Of a DNA stretch of 64,000 nt, positions 26,797-35,810 are shown in pieces. Numbering within the stretch: position 1 is the first letter of the stretch; each line of letters begins with the position of its first letter. A model generated the notes under the pieces. The model did not search any database and was not told where the DNA came from. It was given only the letters and a program-made list of their open reading frames with translations. A program made the translations under genes and the position numbers. This stretch comes from Mangrovicoccus ximenensis (lineage in GTDB: Bacteria > Pseudomonadota > Alphaproteobacteria > Rhodobacterales > Rhodobacteraceae), in the NCBI RefSeq assembly GCF_003056725.1, contig NZ_QBKZ01000016.1:1-64000 (forward strand), given 5' to 3'.

Positions 26797-28230
26797 ATGA
26801 CCGAAGACCAGACCAGACCCGAGACCCCCGAAACCGAGGAAGAGACCGCCCAGCAGGCGGAAATCGACCACGAGATCGACGAAGACAGCCACCGGATGGA
26901 CGAGCGCCGATTCGGCCGGGTCCAGGCGGCCCTGGCGGTCGAGGATGTCGACCGGCTGAACGAATATCTCGACCCGATGCACTCGGCCGACATCGCCGAC
27001 CTTCTCGAACAGGTCAGCGGCGCCGAGCGGCAGCAGATCCTCGCGCTGGTGCCCGCGCAGATCGACGGCGAGGTGCTGTCGGAACTTGACGAGGGCATCC
27101 GCGAGGAAGTGATCGAGACGCTGGCGCCCGAAGCGTTGGCCGAGGCGGTGCGCGACCTCGACACCGACGACGTGGTCGACCTGGTCGAATTCCTCGAGGA
27201 GGACCGCCAGAAGGGCATTCTCGACGCGCTCGACGCGACCGACCGCGTCGCGGTGCAGATGGCGCTGACCTATCCGGAATATTCGGCCGGCCGCCTGATG
27301 CAGCGCGAATTCGTCGTTGCGCCCGCCGACTGGACGGTGGGCCATGCGATCGACTTCCTGCGCACCGCCGAGGAGCTGCCCGAGCAGTTCTACCATGTCA
27401 TCCTGGTCGATCCGGCGATGCGCCCGATTGCCTATGTCACGCTCGGCCGCCTCCTGGCCTCGAAGCGCGACGTGGTGCTCGGCGACATCACCGAGGAGAC
27501 CTTCCGCACCATCGCGGTCGACCTGCCCGAGAAGGACGTCGCCTATGCCTTCAACCAGTACCACCTGATCTCGGCGCCGGTTGTCGACGATTCCGGCCGG
27601 CTGGTCGGGGTGATCACCATCGACGACGCCATGATCGTGCTGGAAGAGGAGGCCGAGGAGGACATCCTGCGCCTCGCCGGCGTCTCGGACGAAAGCTCGA
27701 TCTCCGACGGCGTGGTCGACACGGTGAAGTCGCGCCTGCCCTGGCTCGTGGTGAACCTCGTCACCGCGATCGTCGCCTCGATGGTGATCTCGCTCTTCGA
27801 GGAGTCGCTGGCCCAGCTGGTGGCGCTGGCCGTGCTGATGCCGATCATCGCCTCGATGGGCGGCAATGCCGGGACCCAGTCGCTGACCGTGGCGGTGCGG
27901 GCGCTCGCCACCAAGGACCTGACGCGCTCGAACCTGATGAGGGTGATCCGCCGCGAAGGCGCGGTGGGGCTGGTCCATGGCGTCGCCTTCGCCGTCATCA
28001 TGGGCGCGATCGAACTGGTCTGGTTCGGCAATCTCGCCCTGGCCGGGGTGATCGCGCTGGCGATGGTGATCAACCTCTTCGTCGCCGGGCTCTCGGGCAT
28101 CCTCGTGCCGGTGACGCTGGAGCGGCTGAAGCTCGACCCGGCGCTGGCCTCCGGGACCTTCGTGACGACCGTGACCGACGTGGTGGGCTTCTTCGCCTTC
28201 CTCGGCCTCGCAACCTTGGTGCTGCTATGA
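26797..28230 (+). CDS. mgtE: Magnesium transporter MgtE
   Basis: A 477-residue magnesium channel: a cytosolic superhelical N domain (about 40-165), a CBS pair (about 170-290, SAPVVDDSGRLVGVITIDDAM) and five membrane helices from about residue 325. The pore/selectivity segment MPIIASMGGNAGTQSLTVAVRA is intact. MgtE is gated by cytosolic magnesium through the N and CBS domains. The ATG at 26797 follows AAGGGGGCCCC. The stop overlaps the start of the cyclo-ligase gene (ATGA). Confidence 0.94.
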   Translation: MTEDQTRPETPETEEETAQQAEIDHEIDEDSHRMDERRFGRVQAALAVEDVDRLNEYLDPMHSADIADLLEQVSGAERQQILALVPAQIDGEVLSELDEGIREEVIETLAPEALAEAVRDLDTDDVVDLVEFLEEDRQKGILDALDATDRVAVQMALTYPEYSAGRLMQREFVVAPADWTVGHAIDFLRTAEELPEQFYHVILVDPAMRPIAYVTLGRLLASKRDVVLGDITEETFRTIAVDLPEKDVAYAFNQYHLISAPVVDDSGRLVGVITIDDAMIVLEEEAEEDILRLAGVSDESSISDGVVDTVKSRLPWLVVNLVTAIVASMVISLFEESLAQLVALAVLMPIIASMGGNAGTQSLTVAVRALATKDLTRSNLMRVIRREGAVGLVHGVAFAVIMGAIELVWFGNLALAGVIALAMVINLFVAGLSGILVPVTLERLKLDPALASGTFVTTVTDVVGFFAFLGLATLVLL

Positions 28231-28405
28231 CCCTGACCGAACGCAAGATCGCCATCCGCGCCGAAGCCAAGATCCGCCGCGCGGCGGCGCATGGCATCGT
28301 CGATCCCGCCCCGGCGCTGGCGGCGCTCGGCGCGCTGCTGGCGGAATTCGCCGGGCAGGTGGTGGCGGGCTATTCGCCGATCGGCACGGAAATCGACCCG
28401 CTGCC
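28227..28405 (+). pseudogene. N-terminal fragment of 5-formyltetrahydrofolate cyclo-ligase
   Basis: About 60 residues of the cyclo-ligase start (ERKIAIRAEAKIRRAAAHG, then VVAGYSPIGTEIDPLP). The ATP- and folate-binding remainder is lost where the sequence switches to an acyl-CoA synthetase gene running the other way. It is coupled to mgtE by a four-base overlap, an order seen in related bacteria. The full enzyme regenerates 5,10-methenyl-tetrahydrofolate. Confidence 0.75.
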
Positions 28406-28734
28406 TCGGCGCCGTCGGACAGCTCGGCCACCGCCTCGCTGAAGCCGGCCGCGAAGCAGACCGCGCCGCCGCAGCCCATGCGCGACAGCTGCCCCGCCAC
28501 CTCGACGGTCAGCGCCCGGTTGACGCCGATGAAAGCCGCATCCGGCACGCCCGGCAGGGCGCCGAGATCCGGATAGGCCGGAAGGCCGCCGATCTCGGCC
28601 TTCTTCGGATGGACGGGCCAGATCTCGCCCGCGAAACCGGTGCTGCGGCACTGGCGGATGACGGCATCGCACCAGGTGCCGCCGCCGATCACGGCGATGG
28701 ACCTGGGCGAGAACAGACGGGACAGCGGCTGCAT
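28405..28734 (-). pseudogene. N-terminal fragment of NDP-forming acyl-CoA synthetase
   Basis: About 110 residues with the CoA-binding start of ADP-forming acetyl/acyl-CoA synthetases (LFSPRSIAVIGGGTWCDAVI, IWPVHPKKAEIGGLPAYPDL, DAAFIGVNRALTVEVAGQL). The downstream ligase and ATP-grasp domains (about 580 residues) are missing at the 28405 breakpoint. It starts three bases after the acyl-CoA dehydrogenase stop, so the two were one catabolic operon. Confidence 0.82.
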
Positions 28735-28737
28735 GGC

Positions 28738-29898
28738 TCAGGCTCCGACCGGGCGGAAGATCTCGCGGCTGATGATGTGCCGCTGGATTTCCGAGGTGCC
28801 GTCCCAGATGCGCTCGACCCGCGCATCGCGCCAGAACCGCTCGATCGGCAGCTCGTCCATCAGCCCCATGCCGCCATGGATCTGCAGCGCCGCATCGGTG
28901 ACGCGGGCCAGCATTTCCGAGGCATAGACCTTGGCCGAGGCGATCTCGCGGTTGGCGGGCAGGCCCTGGTCGAGGCGCCAGGCGGAGGACAGGGTCAGCC
29001 AGTCGGCTGCGTCGATCTCGGTGATCATGTCGGCGATCTGGAAGCTGACGCCCTGGAATTTCGCGATCTGCTGGCCGAACTGGCTGCGCCCGGCGGCATA
29101 GTCCACGGCATGGTCGAAGACCCGGCGCGCGCGGCCGACCGACATGGTGGCCACCGTGATCCGCGTGGCGTAGAGCCACTCGTTCATCACGTCGAAGCCG
29201 CCATCGACCTCGCCCAGCACCTGCGCGTCCGACAGGCGGCAGTTGTCGAAATAGAGGATGCAGTTCTTGTAGCCGCGATGCGAGACCGAGTTGTAGCCGC
29301 GCGCCACCTCGAAGCCCGGGGTGCCGCGGTCGACGAGGAAGCAGGTGATCCGCTTCTTCGGGCCGCGTGGCGTCTCGTCGACGCCGGTGGCGACGAAGAC
29401 GATGAAGAAATCGGCATGGTCGGCGCCCGAGATGAAATGCTTGGAGCCGTTCAGCACCCAGTCGCCGCCGTCGCGGGTGGCGCTGCATTTCATGCCGCGC
29501 ACGTCCGACCCGGCATCGGGCTCCGTCATCGCCAGCGCATCCATCCGCTCGCCGCGCACCGCGGGCAGCAGGTATTTCCCGATCTGCTCGTCCTTGCAGG
29601 CCATCAGGATGTTCTGCGGGCGGCCGAAGAAATGGGTCAGCGCCATCGAGCCGCGGCCGAGCTCGCGCTCGACCAGGGCGAAATCGACATGGCTTAGCCC
29701 CGGCCCGCCGACGCTTTCGGGGAAGTTCGAGGCGTAGAAGCCGAGGTCGATGACCTTCTGCTTGATCTCCTGCGCGACCTCGGCGGGAACCTCGCCGGTC
29801 CGCTCGACCTCGGCCTCGTGGGGATAGATCTCGTTCTCGACGAAACTGCGCACCGTGGAGACGATCATCTCCTGTTCATCGGTCAGTCCGAAATGCAT
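28738..29898 (-). CDS. Acyl-CoA dehydrogenase
   Basis: A 386-residue FAD flavoenzyme of normal length for the family. It has the signature ALAMTEPDAGSDVRGMKCSA near residue 125, the FAD-contact region NGSKHFISGADHADFF and the C-terminal RDARVERIWDGTSEIQRHII. It oxidises an acyl-CoA at the alpha-beta bond. Next to an acyl-CoA synthetase, a Pot-type importer and a gamma-butyrobetaine-hydroxylase-like oxygenase, a carnitine/betaine-like acyl-CoA is one possible substrate, but this is inference. Confidence 0.9.
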   Translation of the reverse strand: MHFGLTDEQEMIVSTVRSFVENEIYPHEAEVERTGEVPAEVAQEIKQKVIDLGFYASNFPESVGGPGLSHVDFALVERELGRGSMALTHFFGRPQNILMACKDEQIGKYLLPAVRGERMDALAMTEPDAGSDVRGMKCSATRDGGDWVLNGSKHFISGADHADFFIVFVATGVDETPRGPKKRITCFLVDRGTPGFEVARGYNSVSHRGYKNCILYFDNCRLSDAQVLGEVDGGFDVMNEWLYATRITVATMSVGRARRVFDHAVDYAAGRSQFGQQIAKFQGVSFQIADMITEIDAADWLTLSSAWRLDQGLPANREIASAKVYASEMLARVTDAALQIHGGMGLMDELPIERFWRDARVERIWDGTSEIQRHIISREIFRPVGA

Positions 29899-30048
29899 GG
29901 GGGACCCTCTTCCTGGATCATGTGTCTGTGTCTTCTGGCGGTCCGCCGCAGGCAGGCGGGCAGACCTTCCCCCTTTGCCGGGCGCGCCTGCGCCGGCATC
30001 GGGGCGGTTCGGGTCGCGCCGCCCCGGGGGGCAGCGCGGACAGTCGGG

Positions 30049-30861
30049 TCAGGTCCCGCGGCGGGACTTGCGGTGCTGGATCAGCGCGCGGGCGATGACG
30101 ACCAGGGTGACCACGGCGATCAGCACCACCGAGAGCGCGGCGATCGCCGGATCGACATTGTCGCGCAGCCCCATCCACATTTGCCGCGGCAGGGTGACGG
30201 TGTTCACCGAGGTCACGAAGAGCGTGACGCCGATCTCGTCCCACGAGAGCAGGAAGCAGAGGAAGAACGCGCCAATCAGGCCGAAGCGGATGTTGGGCAG
30301 GATCACCCCGAAGAGCCGGGTCGCGACGCCCGCGCCCATCGACTGCGCCGCCAGGTCGATGCGGCGGTCGAGCTGCGACAGCGACACCATCACCACCACC
30401 ACGGCATAGGGCACGATCATCACGACATGGGCGAGGATCACGCCGCCCAGCGTGTCATAGGCGATGATGCCGTTCCACTGGGTCAGCCGGGTGAGGAAGA
30501 AGTAGAGCGTCAGCGAGGACACGACGGGCGGCGTCACCATCGGCAGCAGCACGAAGCCGGTCATCAGCCCGCGGAAGCGCGGCCGGAGCATCCAGAGCCC
30601 GCAGCAGAAGGCGGTGGCGAGGACGACCGCGATGAGGCTGGCCGCCGTGCCGACCTTGACCGATGTCAGGAAGCTGTCGAGCCAGGCCGGGTCCTCGAAC
30701 AGGGCACGGTAGTGGCGCAGCGACCAGTTGCCGTCGGGCAGGCTGAGATAGCGCCGCGAGGTGAAGCTGACCGGGACCACCGCGATCAGCGGCATCAGCA
30801 GGAACAGCGCGACGAGCCCGGTGATCAGCGTGGCCAGGCGGCCGGGACGCAGCATGGTCAT
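30049..30861 (-). CDS. ABC transporter permease, spermidine/putrescine PotC type
   Basis: A 270-residue inner-membrane permease with about six spans. PVSFTSRRYLSLPDGNWSLRHY near residue 30 is the PotC-type periplasmic loop, and the ATPase-contact loop lies in DLAAQSMGAGVATRLFGVIL. The start overlaps the stop of the PotB-type gene. It belongs to an importer with the ATPase, binding protein and partner permease in the order ATPase-SBP-PotB-PotC. Confidence 0.9.
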   Translation of the reverse strand: MTMLRPGRLATLITGLVALFLLMPLIAVVPVSFTSRRYLSLPDGNWSLRHYRALFEDPAWLDSFLTSVKVGTAASLIAVVLATAFCCGLWMLRPRFRGLMTGFVLLPMVTPPVVSSLTLYFFLTRLTQWNGIIAYDTLGGVILAHVVMIVPYAVVVVMVSLSQLDRRIDLAAQSMGAGVATRLFGVILPNIRFGLIGAFFLCFLLSWDEIGVTLFVTSVNTVTLPRQMWMGLRDNVDPAIAALSVVLIAVVTLVVIARALIQHRKSRRGT

Positions 30862-31667
30862 TGCGCGATCCTCCCGTAGCGGCGCATCAGCAGGACGAGG
30901 ATGCTGCCGACGCCGAGCATCAGGATGACGCTCATCGCGGCGGCAAGGCCCCATTTCGGCGTCTGGAAGATCCACAGGTAGATCAGCTCGGCCACCATCA
31001 CCGACTGGCCGCCGCCCAGGAGCGCGGGGGTGACGAAGAAGCCCACCGAGAAGACGAAGACCAACAGCGTCGCGCCGAGGATGCCGCTTGCCGTCATCGG
31101 CAGGAAGACCTGCCAGAAGATGCGCAGGCGCGAGGCGCCCATGCCCTCGGCGGCGATCAGCGTGCGTTCGTCGAGATTGCGCATCGCGGTGGCCAGAGGA
31201 AAGACCGCGAAGGGGATCAGGTAATGCGACATGCCGACGATGATGGCGAATTCGTTGCGGGTCATCTGCAGCGAGGTCTCGATCAGCCCGGCATCCTTCA
31301 GCCAGGTGTTCAGGAGGCCCCGGTTCGACAGGAAGGAGAGCCAGCCGAAGGCGCGGCTGAGCACCGAGATCCAGAACGGGATCATGATGCAGAGCTCGAC
31401 GATGCTGCGGGTCAGCGGGCGGCCGCGCACCCACAGGAGCGTGACGACATAGGCGGCGGCGACCGAGACGGCGGTGACGATCGCGCAGATCCGCAGCGTC
31501 CGCCAGATGACGGAGAGGATCAGCGGATCCTCGGCCACCGTGCGGTATTGCGCGAGGCCCGGCACGGGATCGGTGAAGCTGAGCCGCATGATGCCGAGAA
31601 ACGGCAACAGGTAGCTCAGGCCCAGGAGCAGCAGCACCGGGCAGATCAGAACGAGAAAGGGGCGCAT
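30858..31667 (-). CDS. ABC transporter permease, PotB type
   Basis: A 269-residue inner-membrane permease, partner of the PotC-type protein. It has about six hydrophobic spans and the contact loop LIAAEGMGASRLRIFWQVFL near residue 175. It follows the binding-protein gene by 56 bases and is coupled to PotC by a four-base overlap. Confidence 0.9.
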   Translation of the reverse strand: MRPFLVLICPVLLLLGLSYLLPFLGIMRLSFTDPVPGLAQYRTVAEDPLILSVIWRTLRICAIVTAVSVAAAYVVTLLWVRGRPLTRSIVELCIMIPFWISVLSRAFGWLSFLSNRGLLNTWLKDAGLIETSLQMTRNEFAIIVGMSHYLIPFAVFPLATAMRNLDERTLIAAEGMGASRLRIFWQVFLPMTASGILGATLLVFVFSVGFFVTPALLGGGQSVMVAELIYLWIFQTPKWGLAAAMSVILMLGVGSILVLLMRRYGRIAQ

Positions 31668-31723
31668 GGAGGGTCCTTGGCTGCGCCTCCGCCCGGCAGG
31701 GGCGGAGGCGGCGTTGGCTCGGA

Positions 31724-32833
31724 TCAGGCGGAGATGATCTTCAGGTACTCATCCAGCGCCGCGCTGTAGTTCTCTTCGTACCAGGCCATGTCGAGCGGGA
31801 TCTGCCTGGCGAAGTTCTCGGGGTCGACCGGGTTGAAGCGGCGGTCCTCTTCGGCGATCAGCGCGTCCGCCGCGGGGTTCGCCGGGCCGTTGCCCAGCAA
31901 CTCGAACAGCACGGCCTGGCGCGCCGGGTCCTGGGCCATGGCGATGTACTGCATCGCCGCATCCTTGCCGCCGGGGTTGTTCTTGACCACGGTCAGCCCG
32001 CCCGGGCCGATGATGCCGCCGTCCCAGGTGAAGGTGATCTCGCCCTCGGTGTCGCGGTGCAGCACGCTGGCGCGGGTGTTCCAGATCAGCGCCATCGACA
32101 CGTCGCCGTTCAGCAGCAGCGACTGGCTTTCCGCGCCGCCGCCCCAGAACGCGCCGACATGCTCCTTGAAGCCGGCGATCTTGGCATGGGCGCGCTCCAG
32201 GTCGAGCGGATAGAGGTCCTCGGGCGCCACGCCGTCGGCCAGCAGCGCCGCTTCCCACATGCCCGCGCCCCATTTGTGCATCGCGCGCTTGCCGGGGAAC
32301 CGCTCGGTGTCGAAGAAATCCGCCAGAGAGGTCGGGGCTTCGTCGAACATCGTCGCGTCATAGGCGATGACATAGGAGTAGAAATAGGCCGAGGCCGCGT
32401 ATTCCCAGCCGAAGCCCTCGCGCTGCTTGGCGGGATCGACGACGCTGTAGTCGATCGGCTCGACCATGCCCTGGCGGCCCAGCGTCTGCGCCGAGAAGGG
32501 CTCGCAGTCGACCAGATCCCAGGTCGGGCTGCCGCTCTGGTTCTGGGCGATGATGGCGCCTTCGGAGGGGCCCGAGCCGTCATAGCGCACGGTGATGCCG
32601 GTGGCTTCGGCGAAGGGCTTGCCGAAGGCCTCGTCCATGGCGGTCAGCGCGTCGCCGCCCCAGTTGACGAGGACCAGGTTTCCGGCCGCCGCATGCGCGC
32701 GGGAGCCCAGGCCGATGGCCGAGGTTCCGAGCAGGGCGCCGAGCCCCTGCAGCATGTTGCGGCGGGAAATCTGGCCCTTGGCGAAACGTTCGCCCAGCAG
32801 CTCGATGCAGTCTCTCTGGAAATGTCCGTTCAT
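31724..32833 (-). CDS. ABC importer periplasmic binding protein, PotD/spermidine-putrescine type (Tat substrate)
   Basis: A 369-residue extracellular solute-binding protein. A twin-arginine signal (SRRNMLQGLGALLGTSAIG) at residues 24-42 indicates Tat export, and the mature part begins near ANLVLVNWGGDALT. WEYAASAYFYSYVIAYD and the NTRASVLHRD region are typical of the PotD-like family. The ligand may be a polyamine, quaternary amine or amino acid. The ATG at 32833 is chosen because the Tat signal follows at the usual distance. Confidence 0.9.
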   Translation of the reverse strand: MNGHFQRDCIELLGERFAKGQISRRNMLQGLGALLGTSAIGLGSRAHAAAGNLVLVNWGGDALTAMDEAFGKPFAEATGITVRYDGSGPSEGAIIAQNQSGSPTWDLVDCEPFSAQTLGRQGMVEPIDYSVVDPAKQREGFGWEYAASAYFYSYVIAYDATMFDEAPTSLADFFDTERFPGKRAMHKWGAGMWEAALLADGVAPEDLYPLDLERAHAKIAGFKEHVGAFWGGGAESQSLLLNGDVSMALIWNTRASVLHRDTEGEITFTWDGGIIGPGGLTVVKNNPGGKDAAMQYIAMAQDPARQAVLFELLGNGPANPAADALIAEEDRRFNPVDPENFARQIPLDMAWYEENYSAALDEYLKIISA

Positions 32834-32903
32834 GTCTTTGCCTGTTGCTGGATTTTCGTGTCGGCGGCGCACCGGTCTCGGCGGGCCGGGGGATCGGGGG
32901 AGG

Positions 32904-33941
32904 TCAGAGGAAGAAGCTGTGGCGGGCATCCCAGGCGACGTGCAGCTCGGACCCGGCCGCGAGCTGCGGCAGGAGAGCGTCGTTCTCGACATAGAGCATC
33001 AGCTCCTCGCCGCCGCGGGTTTCCAGCATCAGCCGCGATTTCGGGCCCAGATAGACCCGGTCGCGCAGCCGCACCGGAAGCTGGTTGCCGTCGCTGCCGG
33101 CAGCCAGGCGCATGTGCTCGGGGCGCATCGCCAGGTGGCCGCCGGTCGGCACCGCGTTGCCGGGCAGAACGATCGGCGTGCCGCAGATGCCGCCGCCCGC
33201 GCTGTCGAGCGTCAGGATGTTGATGTCGCCGAGGAATTCCGCGGTGAAGCGGTTGGCGGGCGCCTCGTAGATCTCCTCCGGACGGCCGATCTGCTGGAGC
33301 TGGCCGTGGTTGAAGATCGCGATCCGCGAGGACAGCGCCAGCGCCTCTTCCTGGTCGTGGGTGACGAAGACGAAGGTGGTGCCGAGGTCGCGGTGCAGGC
33401 GGCGCAGCTCCTCCTGCATCTGGGTGCGCAGGTTGCGGTCGAGCGCCGAGAACGGCTCGTCGAGCAGCAGCACCCGCGGTTCGTAGGCCAGCGCCCGCGC
33501 CAGCGCGACGCGCTGCTGCTGGCCGCCCGACAATGCGGCGGGCTTCTTCTTCTCGTGGCCCGAGAGGCCGGTCATCTCGACCATCTCGGCGACCCGGTCG
33601 CGGATTGCCGCGCGGGGCCGCTTCTGGACCTTCAGCGGGAAGGCGATGTTCTCGGCCACGGTGAGGTGGGGAAACAGCGCATAGCCCTGGAAGACCATGC
33701 CGAAGCCGCGCTCCTTGGCGGGGGTGGCGGTGATGTCGCGCCCCTCGAAAAGGAGCTTCCCCGAGGTCGGGGCGTCATAGCCGCCGATGATCGACAGGAA
33801 GGTGGATTTTCCGGAGCCCGACGGTCCGAGGAGCGACAGGAACTCGCCTTCGCCGAGGCTGAGGGACACGCCGCTCAGCGCGCTGAATGTCCCGAATTTC
33901 CTGTCGATCGAGCACGCTTCGATCTGCGCTGTGCCGGTCAC
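32904..33941 (-). CDS. ABC transporter ATPase, PotA type with TOBE domain
   Basis: A 345-residue ATPase with Walker A GPSGSGKSTFL near residue 42, Q-loop FQGYALFPHLT, signature LSGGQQQRVALARAL, Walker B LLLDEPFSALD and a C-terminal TOBE domain (MRPEHMRL onward). The GTG at 33941 is preferred over an ATG at 34007: AGGGG lies six bases before it, and the family starts near this point. It is the first gene of the leftward Pot-type operon. Confidence 0.92.
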   Translation of the reverse strand: MTGTAQIEACSIDRKFGTFSALSGVSLSLGEGEFLSLLGPSGSGKSTFLSIIGGYDAPTSGKLLFEGRDITATPAKERGFGMVFQGYALFPHLTVAENIAFPLKVQKRPRAAIRDRVAEMVEMTGLSGHEKKKPAALSGGQQQRVALARALAYEPRVLLLDEPFSALDRNLRTQMQEELRRLHRDLGTTFVFVTHDQEEALALSSRIAIFNHGQLQQIGRPEEIYEAPANRFTAEFLGDINILTLDSAGGGICGTPIVLPGNAVPTGGHLAMRPEHMRLAAGSDGNQLPVRLRDRVYLGPKSRLMLETRGGEELMLYVENDALLPQLAAGSELHVAWDARHSFFL

Positions 33942-34043
33942 AATCGCCCCTTTCCATCTGCCCTGTTCGCGTGCCCTGAACGTGAAAGGCGAGCGGAAGA
34001 TCTGCAAATGAAACCTTTTCGGTCCGGCGGCAAATGAAATTTG

Positions 34044-34952
34044 TCACCCATCCCCTTCTGGGCGCATATGGTTCATTTCGAGACGTCTTTTCAGCCAGTT
34101 ATGGAATTCCCGGACCAGCGGATTTTCCAGATTTGCCTCCGGCGTGCACAGATAATAGCCGGTTTCTGTATGCAGGGAGGGCGAAAATGGACGCACGAGC
34201 TGCCCGTTTTCCAGTGCCTGCCGCCAGATCACCGTGTCGCCGATGGCGATCCCCTCGCCCGCGAGCACGGCGGTATAGACCACGTTCATGTCGGAATAGC
34301 AGATGCCGCGGCGGCCCATCTCGGCGGGCAGCCCGGCGATTTGCAGCCAGTCCTCCCAGTCGGTGAAATCGCCGATATGCAGCAGCGTCGCGTGCTGCAG
34401 CGCGCGGATGTCGCCGAAGCCGTTGAACCGCGTCAGGTAGGCCGGGCTGCAGAGCGGGGTGAACTCCACCTTGACCAGCGGCTCGGCGGCGACATGGGCG
34501 CGCAGCTCGTGGCCGAAGGTGATGAAGGTGTCGATTTCGGGATTGTCGGTTTCCGCCAAGTTCCGCGCGCTGTGGATGCGCAGCACGATGTCGGGATGGC
34601 GTTCGGCGAAATCGCGGATATGCAGGCAGAGCCAGCCCGAGGCGAAGCCCGGCGGGCAGCTGACCGTCAGCGTGCCGCTCAGCCCCTCCTGCGCGGCGCG
34701 CACCGAGGAGGCGGCGATCATGCTCAGCGCCCGGCGCACCTCGGCGGCATAGGCCTGGGCGCGCGGCGTGATCTCGGTGGCATTGCCGTAGCGTTCGAGG
34801 ATCTTGAAGCCGAGGTCGCGCTCGAGCAGGCGCAGCTGGTGGCTGATCGCGCTGCGGGTGACGTTCAGCTCTTCGGCTGCGCGCCAGATGGCCCCGAGAC
34901 GCGCGACGCTCTCGATCGCGCGCAGGGCCTGGATGGATGGATACCGTCTGAT
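34044..34952 (-). CDS. LysR-family regulator without a canonical start codon
   Basis: A full-length LysR protein of about 302 residues can be read: helix-turn-helix YPSIQALRAIESVARLG ... EELNVTRSAISHQLRLLE, then the effector domain to MNHMRPEGDG. The reading frame upstream to the previous stop contains no ATG, GTG or TTG. The only candidates are two ATC codons (34955 and 34952) just behind GGGGAGG. Either ATC is used, or an ATG has mutated. The first internal ATG (34739) would delete the DNA-binding domain. It sits between the Pot-type operon and the aldolase/oxygenase operon, and probably controls one of them. Confidence 0.75.
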   Translation of the reverse strand: MRRYPSIQALRAIESVARLGAIWRAAEELNVTRSAISHQLRLLERDLGFKILERYGNATEITPRAQAYAAEVRRALSMIAASSVRAAQEGLSGTLTVSCPPGFASGWLCLHIRDFAERHPDIVLRIHSARNLAETDNPEIDTFITFGHELRAHVAAEPLVKVEFTPLCSPAYLTRFNGFGDIRALQHATLLHIGDFTDWEDWLQIAGLPAEMGRRGICYSDMNVVYTAVLAGEGIAIGDTVIWRQALENGQLVRPFSPSLHTETGYYLCTPEANLENPLVREFHNWLKRRLEMNHMRPEGDG

Positions 34953-35042
34953 GATCGCCTCCCCGGGTCCGGTTCCTGCCGGATAGGCGATCTTTGCGCG
35001 TCTGGCGAGGGGGGCGGCCCGGCCAGGCGCCCCCTGCCCTTG

Positions 35043-35810
35043 TCAGAACTGCGTGCCGCAGCCCGGCAGCTTCGGCAGCTGCGCGCGCAGGAAGGCGAAA
35101 TGCCGCTCCGCCATGCCGCGATAGGCCTCCCAGCCATCGGCGGTGTTCTGCGCCACCGCATCCGGCAGCACCGCCAGAGGCTGGCCGGAGGACCGCGCGA
35201 GGATCAGCGTCTGTGCTGCCTTCTCGAAGAAGTAGAGGTCCTCGAAGGCCGCCGCGACCGTGTCGCCGACGATGGTCACGCCATGGTTGCCCATCACCAG
35301 GACCGACTTGTCCCCGAGCGCTGCCGCCAGCCGCTCGCCCTCTTCCTCGGCATCGGCGATCCCGCCGAAATCGAGATCATAGGCGGTGCGCCCGTGGAAG
35401 CGCGCGGTGTTGTTGTCGATCGGCACCAGTGCCGGATCGGCGAGGCAGGCCAGCGCGGTCGCATAGGGCGAATGCGCATGCAGGATCACCCGCGCCTCCG
35501 GCAGCTTGCGGTGCATCGTGCCATGCACGCACCAGGCCGAGGCATCCGGCGCGCCGGGGCGGTCGAGCACCCCGGTATCGTCGCTGTCGAGCAACAGCAG
35601 GTCGCAGGCCCTGATCGTCGCGAAATGCTGCCATCGCGGGTTCAGCAGGAACCGCTTGCCGTCCTCCGAGACCGCCGCGCTGAAATGGTTGCCGACGGAC
35701 TCGCTCCATCCCAGCATGTGGCAGATGCGGAAGGCATCGGCCAGATCCTGCCGCAGGGCGGCCAGGCCGGCATCCTCCCCGGCCGTCCGGCAGGGTGCGG
35801 CGACATTCAT
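35043..35810 (-). CDS. Class II aldolase/adducin family protein
   Basis: A 255-residue class II aldolase-fold protein. The zinc-ligand histidines are visible in RVILHAHSPYATALA and VMGNHGVTIVG, with the usual catalytic region before them. It overlaps the oxygenase stop by four bases, so the two are translated together. It is a distant paralogue of the aldolase at 3507 (same length and layout). Its substrate is unknown; cleavage or decarboxylation of a hydroxylated product of the oxygenase is an attractive guess. Confidence 0.85.
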   Translation of the reverse strand: MNVAAPCRTAGEDAGLAALRQDLADAFRICHMLGWSESVGNHFSAAVSEDGKRFLLNPRWQHFATIRACDLLLLDSDDTGVLDRPGAPDASAWCVHGTMHRKLPEARVILHAHSPYATALACLADPALVPIDNNTARFHGRTAYDLDFGGIADAEEEGERLAAALGDKSVLVMGNHGVTIVGDTVAAAFEDLYFFEKAAQTLILARSSGQPLAVLPDAVAQNTADGWEAYRGMAERHFAFLRAQLPKLPGCGTQF

